In this document: positions 16,762 to 25,699 of the stretch, piece after piece
How positions within the stretch are numbered: position 1 is the stretch's first letter
Layout of the letters: each line of letters opens with the position of its first letter
DNA from: Albibacterium sp035514885
GTDB lineage: Bacteria; Bacteroidota; Bacteroidia; Sphingobacteriales; Sphingobacteriaceae
NCBI RefSeq assembly: GCF_035514885.1
Contig: NZ_DATJCH010000016.1
Span: 1-64,000, forward strand
Reading direction: 5' to 3'
Length of the DNA: 64,000 nt
The notes under the pieces: model-generated
The model's input: only the letters and a program-made list of their open reading frames with translations
Database searches by the model: none
Told to the model about the DNA's origin: nothing
Position numbers and translations under genes: made by a program

Positions 16762-16790
16762 TATAAATAATCTTAATTCAAACACAAGGC

Positions 16791-17729
16791 ATGAAAGAAG
16801 CAATAGAGCAACTTAGCACCCGCCATTTATTGGGAATTAAGGATCTGAATGCAAACGACATCCAACTTATCTTAGAAACTGCTCAAACATTTAAAGATGT
16901 TTTGAACAGGCCCATTAAGAAGGTGCCGTCTCTACGCGATATTACCATTGCCAATATTTTCTTTGAAAACTCTACCCGGACCCGCCTTTCATTTGAACTT
17001 GCAGAAAAAAGGCTTTCTGCAGATATTGTTAACTTCTCAGCTTCTTCTTCTTCAGTAAGTAAAGGAGAAACGCTTATAGATACCGTAAATAATATCCTAG
17101 CCATGAAGGTGGATATGGTAGTGCTTCGTCACCCCTACCCGGGCGCAGGCGTATTCTTGAAAAATCATATTGGAGCACAAATTGTCAATGCTGGTGATGG
17201 GGCACATGAGCATCCTACTCAGGCATTGCTTGATTCTTTCTCAATCATTGAAAAACTAGGAGAAATAAGAGGCAAGAAGATTGCTATTATTGGCGATATT
17301 CTTCATTCTCGGGTAGCATTATCTAATATTCTATGCCTAAAAAAACTGGGTGCAGAAATAATGGTATGCGGTCCCACCACTTTAATTCCGAAGTATATTA
17401 AATCATTGGGGGTAAAAGTGGAACACAATTTATTAAATGCATTAAACTGGTGCGATGTAGCGAATATGCTGCGCATACAATTAGAAAGACAGGATATTTC
17501 TTATTTTCCTTCATTAAGAGAATACTCAATGTTATATGGGCTAAATAAGCAAATTTTGGATTCATTGAATAAGGAAATTATCATCATGCACCCAGGGCCA
17601 ATAAATAGAGGAGTAGAAATTACAAGTGATGTGGCAGATAGTAAACATTCAATTATATTGGATCAAGTTGAAAATGGTGTGGCGGTAAGGATGGCGGTAT
17701 TATACCTGCTGGCAGCACAACGTGGTTAA
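16791..17729 (+). CDS. pyrB: Aspartate carbamoyltransferase, catalytic chain
   Basis: Forms N-carbamoyl-aspartate from carbamoyl phosphate and aspartate, the committed step of pyrimidine synthesis. The 312-residue protein has the carbamoyl-phosphate motif FENSTRTRLSF (58-68), SSSSVSKGETL, LRHPYPG, HEHPTQALLDSFSI and the C-terminal MHPGPINRGVEI. All catalytic motifs are present. It follows pyrR directly and no pyrI regulatory chain gene is adjacent, as in many class B or C enzymes. The MLRIQLERQ segment near residue 225 is the aspartate-domain signature. Confidence 0.97.
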   Translation: MKEAIEQLSTRHLLGIKDLNANDIQLILETAQTFKDVLNRPIKKVPSLRDITIANIFFENSTRTRLSFELAEKRLSADIVNFSASSSSVSKGETLIDTVNNILAMKVDMVVLRHPYPGAGVFLKNHIGAQIVNAGDGAHEHPTQALLDSFSIIEKLGEIRGKKIAIIGDILHSRVALSNILCLKKLGAEIMVCGPTTLIPKYIKSLGVKVEHNLLNALNWCDVANMLRIQLERQDISYFPSLREYSMLYGLNKQILDSLNKEIIIMHPGPINRGVEITSDVADSKHSIILDQVENGVAVRMAVLYLLAAQRG

Positions 17730-17865
17730 TCAGCCATATCTCAAAAATTAAAATACAATTATATTTTTTAAGAGTTATTACCGTTATCTTAATGGTCTTT
17801 CTTTATTAAATATTAAACAAACATTAATAATCATCTTATCTTAGCACAAAGCAATATTGAATAAC

Positions 17866-20800
17866 ATGTTTAAAAAGTTTACTCAAATTACTCTCGCACT
17901 TAGCTTAATTGCAGGAGGAGTTTATGCTCAACAAAGTGCCTGGCAAGAAATTGACAAGGCATACAAAAGTGGGATGGAACTCTACGAACGAGGAAAATAC
18001 GTAGCTGCAGCAAAGCAATTTGATAAAGTTGAAACCACTAGAATAAGGTCAGTTATTCAGGAAGATGAGCAAGCACAGGTTAGCCTACTAAAAGAGAAAG
18101 CCCGTTTCTACCAAGCGGTATGTGCTCTTGAAGTTGGAAACAAGGATGCTGAAGACCTATTCATGAAATACATAAAAGACTATCCTACAAGCTCCAATAC
18201 AAAAGCAGCTTATTATCAGGTAGGTCGATCTTATTTTGCGCAGACAAACTATGACAAAGCCATTGAATGGTTTGAGAAACTAGATGGAACTGCGTTAACA
18301 GGTTCAGAAAGTTCGGAATATCGCTTTAAACTAGCTTACTCCTATTTTAAAAAAGACAGAAATAGTGAGGCGAAACCAATGTTTGAACGTTTAAAAAACG
18401 AACGTTCTGCTTATAATGAATCAGCTATCTACTATTATGCATATTTAGCTTATTTAGATGGTGAATATAAAACGGCATTATCTGAATTTGAAAGACTAAA
18501 AGGATCCAAACAATTTGAAAATAGCTATCCCTATTACATTGCATCGCTATACTATTTAGATGGTCGTTATGATGATGTATTGGCCTATGCTATTCCAATC
18601 CTTGAAACAACTAACCAAGAAAGTGAAACAGATTTGTTTAGAATAGTTGGAGCAACCTACTTTTCTAAAGGCGATCTGGCAAACTCAAAGATTTACTACG
18701 ATAAATATCAGGCTGCCGACCAAGGTAAAACCCAAAGCAATCAAGACACCTATAATATCGGATATATTGCTTTTAAAAATGGCAATAACGAAAAGGCAAT
18801 TGCAGAACTAGAAAAACTTGATCAGCCTGAAGCTTATTATCAGGCAGGTATGATCACGTTAGGAGATGCATTTCTTAAAGCTAAGAATAAAGAAAGTGCT
18901 CGTAATGCTTTCTTTAGAGCTTCTAAGTTAGATTTCGATCCTCAATTAAAGGAAGAAGGTGCATTAAATTATGCTAAATTATCTTACGAGCTTGAATTCC
19001 ACCAGGTAGCTTTAGAGGCTACTCAGGAATACTTGAGAACTTATCCAACTTCCACCAAAATAAATGAAGCGAAAACCTTATTAGCAGAGATCCTACTAAG
19101 TACAAAAAACTACAATGACGCTGTTGATATCTTAGAAACCATCGCCAATAGAAGCCCAGAGGCAAATGCTGCTTATCAAAAGGTAACCTATTTCCGCGGA
19201 TTAGAGCATTATAATGAACGTGCTTTTGAGAATGCCATTTCTCTATTTATGCGTTCAGAAAGTCATCCTATAGATCCGGAAATACAGGCTTTAGCCACTT
19301 ACTGGAAAGCAGAAGCAATGTATGAGGTTCGTAAATATGGAGAAGCAGTAGTAAACTTCGACCGTTTCTTACGCTATCCGGCAGCTAAATCAACTTCTGT
19401 TTATAACTATGCAAACTATGCTCTGGCTTATGCAGCCTACAGGAATTCATCTTTTAGCACAGCAGCTAATTATTTCGAGAGATTCCTTGCTTCAGGAGAT
19501 GCTGATGTAAATACCCGCAATGATGCGATTGCACGATTAGGCGACTCATACTTCTCCTTAAGAAGCTATGACCGGGCATTGGCACAATACAATAAACTTA
19601 TTACAAGTAAAGCAAGTAGTGAGGATTATGCTCTTTATCAACGTGGTATTATTCAAGGTTTACAAGGCCAGGTTGATACGAAGATTGCGACACTTCTAGA
19701 TCTACAACAAAAATTTCCAAATTCAAACTATTCAGACGATGCTGCATTTGAGATTCCTTATTCACATTTTTTAAGAGGAGATTACGATGTAGCAATAACC
19801 GGTTTGCAACAGATGGTTGAAGATTATCCACGAAGCAGCTATGTTCCACGAGCTCTCGTAACCATTGGTTTAGTACATTACAATAATAAAGAGAATGATG
19901 AAGCAATAGGCATATTCAAACGCGTAGTAGATGAGTATTCTACAACAGATGAAGCAAAACTTGCTTTGAAATCTATTCAGAATATTTACATAGATAATGG
20001 AGATGCGCAGGGATATCTAAGTTATGCGCTTAGCACAAACATTGGTGATTTAACAACCGCAGAACAAGATAATATTACTTTTCAAGCTGCGAATGGCCTG
20101 TTTGTTCGTGGAGAATTCGCAGCAGCCGTAGAAGCTATCAATGCTTACTTCGATAAGTTTCCTAAACCAATCCAAGAGAAATTTGCTCGGTTCATTAGAG
20201 CGGAAAGTTTATGGAGAACCGGTAAACCTACCGAAGCTCTTCACGATTACAACATCATTCTAAACGACTGGACAAGCCCTTATACAGAACGGACATTATT
20301 AAGTGTATCTGAATTACACCTTCAGCTTAAACAATATAATGAAGCTGTTGCTACACTGAAGAAGCTTGAATTAACCGCAGATTATAAAGCTAATTACGGC
20401 TTCGCTATAAACAACCTGATGCTTTGTTATTTCATGATGGGCGACATGGACGAAGCGTTAAAATATGCCAACTTCGTAATAGGCTATGAAAAATCTTCTC
20501 AAGAAGAGGTTGCAAAAGCACACCTATTCGCAGGAAAAGCTTACTTAGCAAAAGATGATAAAGCATCGGCTAAGAAAGAGTTCGATTTGGCAGCGAAAGG
20601 CAGTCAGACCATCGTCGGAGCTGAAGCTAAATACAATTACGGTCAGCTTCAATTTGACGAAAAAGGTATTCTTGCAGCTCAGAAAACGGCTTTCGATTTA
20701 ATTAAAAATATGCCTTCATACGATTACTGGGTAGCAAAAAGCTTTATTCTATTAGCAGATACCTATGTTGCTTTAAAAGATGATTTCCAAGCAAAAAGCA

Positions 20801-20895
20801 CATTAGAAAGTATCATCGAAAATTATGAGAAAAAAGACGATGATATTATTCCGGAGGCAACAAAACGTTTAGATCAAATTAACAATAAGAAATAA
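17866..20895 (+). CDS. Very large periplasmic tetratricopeptide-repeat protein
   Basis: A 1009-residue exported protein. ATG 17866 gives the signal peptide MFKKFTQITLALSLIAGGVYAQ; an upstream TTG adds only three residues. The mature protein is almost wholly helical TPR and Sel1-like repeats, for example YYQVGRSYFAQTNYDKAIEWF, YDKALAQYN-type and FPNSNYSDDAAFEIPYSHFLRGDYDVAI segments. Some repeats resemble the YbgF/CpoB type (YPTSSNTKAAYYQ), which works with the Tol system. It heads a co-directional block with an outer-membrane barrel 3 bp downstream, HU-SPOR, ExbB, ExbD and a TonB-like protein. A scaffold in an energised envelope complex is the likely role. The function is not established. Confidence 0.85.
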   Translation: MFKKFTQITLALSLIAGGVYAQQSAWQEIDKAYKSGMELYERGKYVAAAKQFDKVETTRIRSVIQEDEQAQVSLLKEKARFYQAVCALEVGNKDAEDLFMKYIKDYPTSSNTKAAYYQVGRSYFAQTNYDKAIEWFEKLDGTALTGSESSEYRFKLAYSYFKKDRNSEAKPMFERLKNERSAYNESAIYYYAYLAYLDGEYKTALSEFERLKGSKQFENSYPYYIASLYYLDGRYDDVLAYAIPILETTNQESETDLFRIVGATYFSKGDLANSKIYYDKYQAADQGKTQSNQDTYNIGYIAFKNGNNEKAIAELEKLDQPEAYYQAGMITLGDAFLKAKNKESARNAFFRASKLDFDPQLKEEGALNYAKLSYELEFHQVALEATQEYLRTYPTSTKINEAKTLLAEILLSTKNYNDAVDILETIANRSPEANAAYQKVTYFRGLEHYNERAFENAISLFMRSESHPIDPEIQALATYWKAEAMYEVRKYGEAVVNFDRFLRYPAAKSTSVYNYANYALAYAAYRNSSFSTAANYFERFLASGDADVNTRNDAIARLGDSYFSLRSYDRALAQYNKLITSKASSEDYALYQRGIIQGLQGQVDTKIATLLDLQQKFPNSNYSDDAAFEIPYSHFLRGDYDVAITGLQQMVEDYPRSSYVPRALVTIGLVHYNNKENDEAIGIFKRVVDEYSTTDEAKLALKSIQNIYIDNGDAQGYLSYALSTNIGDLTTAEQDNITFQAANGLFVRGEFAAAVEAINAYFDKFPKPIQEKFARFIRAESLWRTGKPTEALHDYNIILNDWTSPYTERTLLSVSELHLQLKQYNEAVATLKKLELTADYKANYGFAINNLMLCYFMMGDMDEALKYANFVIGYEKSSQEEVAKAHLFAGKAYLAKDDKASAKKEFDLAAKGSQTIVGAEAKYNYGQLQFDEKGILAAQKTAFDLIKNMPSYDYWVAKSFILLADTYVALKDDFQAKSTLESIIENYEKKDDDIIPEATKRLDQINNKK

Positions 20896-20898
20896 GCC

Positions 20899-22617
20899 AT
20901 GATATTGAAAAGTTCAATACTTAAACATACATTCATTATAGGCTTTTGTGCTTTTTCATTCAATGCATATTCGCAAATTGATACTACAAAAACACAAGAA
21001 GCAGCAACCATTGAAGAAGTTGAGGTAGTTCGAGATTATCGTCCTGTTTTGGCTGATGCAGTAAAAATAAGACGCAGTCCGGATTTGAATAATGCCAGAA
21101 CTAAGCAGCCTGCCTTGCGGTATAACGTATTAGACAAGAGGCTGAATTTCCCTAGCGGAATGGGTCAATTAACACTTCAGGACATGCCTTCTACCCGACC
21201 GGGAATCATGACCAACAACTATGCTAAACTAGGAATTGGAAACTTTGGTTCAATCCTGGGTGAAATTTACATCAACTCAGGAACAGACGAAAATTATCAG
21301 AGAGGATTTTATGCCAAGCATCTTAACCAAAAAGGTGATCTTGAAAACCAAAAGTTCTCAGAACAAAGAATCGGAGTATTTGGACGTAGTATATTAGAAA
21401 AAATCACGCTGAGCGGAGAGCTTGGATACAATCGTTATGGAACTGCTTTCTATGGTGTTGTTCCTTATGCACAAGACAATGCAACTATTAATTCAGAAGG
21501 CCAGGATCAGCATTTTAATGATATATTCTTTACCGGAGAACTACTAAAGAATTTCGACCCGCAGGATACAGATGTAAGCTACTCCTTAAAAATGGATGCT
21601 TACTTATTTAGCGACGCCTTCAATGCAAAAGAGAATTCTGTTGCAATCAGTGGCTATTTTAATAAGGCAATCAATGTTTTCAATGTTGGTGCAAATGTTT
21701 CAGCAGATATGGGTAGTGTAAAAGCAACCGATTATTCCATATCGAATAACCTTATTCGTCTAAACCCCTATGTTCGCTTTCAGGGAAACAACTATAGAGT
21801 TACTCTAGGAGCTAACTTCGTATCTGAATCAGGAGAAAACAGCCGGTCTAACTTATTCCCATTGGCTAACATCGAACTCGATGTTGTTCCTGAATTCGTA
21901 AGTGTTTTTGGAAGTGTAAAGGGAGATGTAAACAAAACATCATTACGTTCTTTAGCACAAAGCAATCCGTATCTTAATGAAAATATTGCCATTCGTAATA
22001 CAATAGATCGCTTAAATATTAGTGGAGGAGTAAAAGGAAATGTTGGAGCCACTTTCGGTTATAAAGCAAGCGTTTTCTATCGTAAGGTTGAAGACTTAGC
22101 ATTATTTGTTAATAGTCCGAATGAACCAACTAAATTTGACCTGATTTACGATGCAGGTATCGAAAAGGCCACCACTATCACAGGTTTGCAAGGCGAAATC
22201 AATGTGAGGGTTTCTGAAACCGTAAACATCGGTGGAAAACTGAACTTAACTGACTATAAGCTATCAACTGAAAAAGAAGCCTGGATGATGCCTAAAGTTC
22301 AAATCTCTTCTAATGCAAGAATAAACATCAGCGAAAAGGTATTCTTAAATGCAGAAGTACTATTTGCAGGAGAAAACTATGCAAAAACATATAACTATGA
22401 ACCTACTGCGGTTCCCTTCGATTACATAACAACAGATCCCATTATTAAAAAAGTACCGGCATTCGCAGACTTTAGTGCTGGTGCAGAATATAGGGTAAAT
22501 CGTCAGTTTGGCGTTTTTATTCAAGCTAATAACTTACTAAATTCCAACTATGAAAAATACCTATATTACCCTCGTTTAGGGTTCAATGTTTTCGGAGGTC
22601 TTAATTATTCATTTTAA
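20899..22617 (+). CDS. TonB-receptor-like outer-membrane beta-barrel without a classical plug
   Basis: 572 residues. The signal peptide ends NAYSQ (about 26). A conserved N-terminal segment follows, EEVEVVRDYRPVLADAVKI, with a TonB-box-like core (EEVEVVRDYRP). After it come dense amphipathic beta strands ending in a C-terminal aromatic signal (NYSF). Though such proteins are often labelled TonB-dependent receptors, the length leaves no room for the usual plug of about 130 residues. It starts 3 bp after the TPR gene, so the two are surely cotranscribed. With ExbB/ExbD/TonB-like genes downstream, it is probably the outer-membrane part driven by that motor. A role in import is possible but not shown. 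Confidence 0.8.
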   Translation: MILKSSILKHTFIIGFCAFSFNAYSQIDTTKTQEAATIEEVEVVRDYRPVLADAVKIRRSPDLNNARTKQPALRYNVLDKRLNFPSGMGQLTLQDMPSTRPGIMTNNYAKLGIGNFGSILGEIYINSGTDENYQRGFYAKHLNQKGDLENQKFSEQRIGVFGRSILEKITLSGELGYNRYGTAFYGVVPYAQDNATINSEGQDQHFNDIFFTGELLKNFDPQDTDVSYSLKMDAYLFSDAFNAKENSVAISGYFNKAINVFNVGANVSADMGSVKATDYSISNNLIRLNPYVRFQGNNYRVTLGANFVSESGENSRSNLFPLANIELDVVPEFVSVFGSVKGDVNKTSLRSLAQSNPYLNENIAIRNTIDRLNISGGVKGNVGATFGYKASVFYRKVEDLALFVNSPNEPTKFDLIYDAGIEKATTITGLQGEINVRVSETVNIGGKLNLTDYKLSTEKEAWMMPKVQISSNARINISEKVFLNAEVLFAGENYAKTYNYEPTAVPFDYITTDPIIKKVPAFADFSAGAEYRVNRQFGVFIQANNLLNSNYEKYLYYPRLGFNVFGGLNYSF

Positions 22618-22641
22618 TTAAATAACTTTGTCAAAGCAGCA

Positions 22642-23691
22642 ATGGATACACTGGGATTATACTTAAAAGAAGCAGTACAGGATAAAGGGCAAATCTTTCT
22701 TCCTGGAATTGGTACGTTCAAAAAAGAGCGTATTCCTGCTTTTTTCGATGATGTTAAACAACGCTTCATGCCACCTTTGCAAAGCATCATTCTTACAGAT
22801 CAACAAGTAACTGACGAGACACTCATTCAATTTATTGCGGATAAAGAAGACATTGATCTAGAAGAAAGTCGCTTAATTCTTGAGTCATTTCTTTCCGAAA
22901 TTGAAACCAAACTGCAAGAGAAAAAGGAAATTACATTAGGAGGTTTTGGAATATTAAAAAAAGTGAAAGACCGTTATGAGTTTTCGCATTTCCAATCAAA
23001 ACTTGAAGGCGTTTTTAATAATTATGAGCCTATTGCCGAATCTCAAAATATAATTCCGGTTGAAGGACAGGCAAGCATTGCAGATCCGGTTGTTAACTCA
23101 AATCAGGCTGAAGCCACCCTCCCTATTGAGGAGTCTGTAATTATCGAAGATGATATTGAGGAGGGAAATACTTCCAGAAGATGGTTGTGGGCTGTATTGG
23201 CGATTGTTGTTCTCGGATCCATCGCAGGTTTCTGGTTATTAAACCCCAATTTTAATTCCGAGAATCTTACAAAAACACCTGAAACCATACCAGACAAGCA
23301 AGCTATTGAACAAACGCTTACTGAAACATCTGCGCAGTCTACCGACTTAAGCACACAAGCACAACCTTCAGATTCTCTAGAGCAAGCTGTACAAAATCCT
23401 GTTAGTGAGCCTTCAGAAAGTATTATTAAAGAGGCCCAAGGTCCCTTTGAAATAATCATAGCTGCATTCCATACAATGGAAGAAGCCGAAGCTTATGTAA
23501 ACAGGACCAATGCAAAAGGGCATAACGTATATATCATAAAGAACAACAATGCGGGCAATCTTAATAAGATTAGCTACGGTTCTTTTCAAACTGCTGCAGA
23601 AGCCGATCAAACCCTAGCTAAAGTTAGAGAAGAGCTAACAAAAGAAGCCTGGATATTTAAAAGTAAAAACAAGAATCAAGAACTAAATTAA
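22642..23691 (+). CDS. HU-CCDC81-like domain, transmembrane and SPOR domain protein
   Basis: 349 residues in three parts. Residues about 1-120 hold two bacterial HU-CCDC81 modules: MDTLGLYLKEAVQDKGQIFLPGIGTF-type, then ITLGGFGILKK, both with the HU-like glycine hairpin. A single membrane segment lies at about 181-200 (WLWAVLAIVVLGSIAGFWLL), preceded by RR. A Ser/Thr/Gln-rich linker leads to a C-terminal SPOR domain (about 272-345, PFEIIIAAFHTMEEAEAYV to TKEAWIFK). SPOR domains bind denuded peptidoglycan at septa. The layout places the HU-like part in the cytoplasm and SPOR in the periplasm, potentially linking nucleoid and division site. It sits between the barrel and exbB genes. Confidence 0.88.
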   Translation: MDTLGLYLKEAVQDKGQIFLPGIGTFKKERIPAFFDDVKQRFMPPLQSIILTDQQVTDETLIQFIADKEDIDLEESRLILESFLSEIETKLQEKKEITLGGFGILKKVKDRYEFSHFQSKLEGVFNNYEPIAESQNIIPVEGQASIADPVVNSNQAEATLPIEESVIIEDDIEEGNTSRRWLWAVLAIVVLGSIAGFWLLNPNFNSENLTKTPETIPDKQAIEQTLTETSAQSTDLSTQAQPSDSLEQAVQNPVSEPSESIIKEAQGPFEIIIAAFHTMEEAEAYVNRTNAKGHNVYIIKNNNAGNLNKISYGSFQTAAEADQTLAKVREELTKEAWIFKSKNKNQELN

Positions 23692-23705
23692 AAGATAAAA
23701 ACCTC

Positions 23706-24401
23706 ATGCTATTACAAATCGACAGCACACTACCGTTAGACACCATGATGACGGCCGCACAACAAACCATTCCACCAGCAGAAGATTTACGATTTATTGA
23801 TATACTCATAAAGGGTGGCTGGGTAATGATACCCTTAGCATTTCTACTTTTAGCAGGTTTAGTAATCTTTATAGAACGTTATTTAACCATTCGCAAAGCA
23901 AACAGACACGAAAAAAATCTAACGGCACAAGTCAAACAAAGTATTCTATCAGGCAAATTGGAATCAGCAATTGCTGTTTGTCGCAGTAACAACAGCCCGC
24001 TAAGCCGTATGTTACAAAAAGGACTATTAAGAATAGGAAGACCAATCAAAGACATCGAAGGTGCTATTGAGAATGTCGGCAAGCTCGAAGTTGCAAAACT
24101 TGAAAAGAACATTAATATCCTTGGTATCATTGCTGGTATCGCTCCGATGCTCGGTTTCGTTGGAACAATTATAGGTGTAATCTCTATCTTCCATGAAGTT
24201 GAGCTTGAGGGTGTTATTAACATCGGTACAGTATCAGGAGGTCTTTATGTTAAAATGGTATCTTCAGCAACTGGTCTAATCATTGGTATTATTGCTTATA
24301 TTGGTTATCATATTCTAAATGAAATGGTAGATCGCATCATTCTGCGTATGGAAACAGATGCCATTGAGTTTATTGATTTGCTGGAAGAGCCGATCTCTTA
24401 G
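23706..24401 (+). CDS. MotA/TolQ/ExbB proton-channel family protein
   Basis: A 231-residue inner-membrane protein with three hydrophobic helices, near 38-60, 138-163 and 178-205. The family core is IAPMLGFVGTIIGVISIF plus GLYVKMVSSATGLIIGIIAY. It forms the channel of ExbB-ExbD or TolQ-TolR motors, which couple proton flow to work at the outer membrane. The ExbD/TolR gene follows 46 bp downstream and a TonB-like gene comes next. Sequence alone does not separate ExbB from TolQ; the SPOR and TPR neighbours would fit a Tol-like job. A shorter start at MMTA is possible. Confidence 0.92.
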   Translation: MLLQIDSTLPLDTMMTAAQQTIPPAEDLRFIDILIKGGWVMIPLAFLLLAGLVIFIERYLTIRKANRHEKNLTAQVKQSILSGKLESAIAVCRSNNSPLSRMLQKGLLRIGRPIKDIEGAIENVGKLEVAKLEKNINILGIIAGIAPMLGFVGTIIGVISIFHEVELEGVINIGTVSGGLYVKMVSSATGLIIGIIAYIGYHILNEMVDRIILRMETDAIEFIDLLEEPIS

Positions 24402-24447
24402 GTTAAGATGATTTAAACAGAAGGAATAAATTGACATACATATTTAA

Positions 24448-24852
24448 ATGAATTTTAAAAGAAGACGTGAACGCCCAAAGGCAGAAGTAAACACGACAGC
24501 ACTCAATGATATCATGTTTTTCTTGATGTTGTTCTTTCTTCTGGCATCTGCGGTAGCCAATCCACAAGTTGTTAAATTGTTATTGCCAAGATCTAGTTCA
24601 GGAGAACAATCTTTAGCAAAAAAGACAATAACAGTTTCAGTAACTCAGAACTTGGAGTACTTTATAGACGATGTACAGGTTCCCGTAGAAAACCTATTAC
24701 CTGCTTTACAAGCCTATCAACAACCCGGGCAAGAAATAACAATCATGCTTTACGTTGATAGAAGTGTTGCTATAAAAGACGTTATTGAAGTAATGGATGT
24801 CGCAAATCAATTACGATTAAAACTGGTTTTAGCCACAGAGCCAAAACCATAA
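24448..24852 (+). CDS. ExbD/TolR-family protein
   Basis: 134 residues with one N-terminal transmembrane helix. The conserved membrane aspartate is D21 (NTTALNDIMFFLMLFFLL), essential for proton use in this family. A basic N-terminus (MNFKRRRERP) lies in the cytoplasm and the periplasmic domain contains VTQNLEYFIDDVQV and IMLYVDRSVAIKDVIEVMDVA. It is the partner of the ExbB/TolQ-type protein upstream. The gap to the following TonB-like gene is 11 bp. Confidence 0.93.
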   Translation: MNFKRRRERPKAEVNTTALNDIMFFLMLFFLLASAVANPQVVKLLLPRSSSGEQSLAKKTITVSVTQNLEYFIDDVQVPVENLLPALQAYQQPGQEITIMLYVDRSVAIKDVIEVMDVANQLRLKLVLATEPKP

Positions 24853-24863
24853 TAAATATTGCT

Positions 24864-25682
24864 ATGAGCCTTTATCAGGAAGAGGAAAATAATTATCCAA
24901 AAGCGGTGCTAATATCAACAGCAATCATGCTGGTTTTATTTGCATTAAGCTATTTTATTATCCTTGGAAATCCAATGCCACAATTTGGTACAGGAGGTAT
25001 TATTGTAAATTATGGAACGTCACCGGAAGGTATGGGCGACAACTATATGAGTGTTGATGAGCCTTCTATGGACCCAAATGCCAATAATGCATTACCTGAT
25101 CGAGTTGTTCCAAATGAAACTCCACAACAGGTTGCCTCTCAGCAATCAAGTGATAAAGCCATTGTAACGCAAGACATGGAAGATGCACCGGCTGTTGTTA
25201 CGAAAACTGAAAAAACCAGCTCTACACCTACCGCAACACCAGAAAAACCAGTAAGCAAGCCAACGGTTAATCCCAATGCTTTATATACTGGTAAGAAGAA
25301 CAACGCTTCAGGTACTGGTGATGGGACGGGAGCAACCGCAGGCAATCAAGGATCAGTTAATGGAGATCCCTTAGCAGCTAACTACGGTGAAGGAGGATCA
25401 GGTTTTGGTGATGCAAGCTTAAGCCTGGAAAATAGACGCTTCGTTAGGTCACCACAAATTGAAGACAACGGACAACAATCTGGAAAAGTTGCTGTAGAAG
25501 TTCGTGTAGACAGAGATGGAAATATTATTTCTGCACGAGCAGGAGTACGAGGGACGACCATCTCGAATGATGCCCTCTGGGATAAATGTGAACGGGCAGC
25601 ATTAGGCGCACAATTAAATCGTCTTGAGAAAGCTCCTCCTTCTCAAACAGGAGTGATCATTTTCAATTTCAAACTTCGATAG
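24864..25682 (+). CDS. TonB/TolA-like energy-transducer protein
   Basis: 272 residues. A short cytoplasmic N-terminus and one membrane helix (about 14-35, AVLISTAIMLVLFALSYFII) are followed by a long flexible periplasmic region rich in Pro, Thr, Asn and Gly (TPTATPEKPVSKPTVNPN and a GTGDGTGATAGNQG stretch). The C-terminal domain (about 195-272) has the TonB pattern KVAVEVRVDRDGNIISARA ... GVIIFNFKLR. The extended linker can span the periplasm to the barrel encoded upstream. The TolA-like gene position (after tolQ/tolR-like genes) allows a Tol role instead of TonB. Confidence 0.87.
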   Translation: MSLYQEEENNYPKAVLISTAIMLVLFALSYFIILGNPMPQFGTGGIIVNYGTSPEGMGDNYMSVDEPSMDPNANNALPDRVVPNETPQQVASQQSSDKAIVTQDMEDAPAVVTKTEKTSSTPTATPEKPVSKPTVNPNALYTGKKNNASGTGDGTGATAGNQGSVNGDPLAANYGEGGSGFGDASLSLENRRFVRSPQIEDNGQQSGKVAVEVRVDRDGNIISARAGVRGTTISNDALWDKCERAALGAQLNRLEKAPPSQTGVIIFNFKLR

Positions 25683-25699
25683 TTTATTCCTCGGTAACC

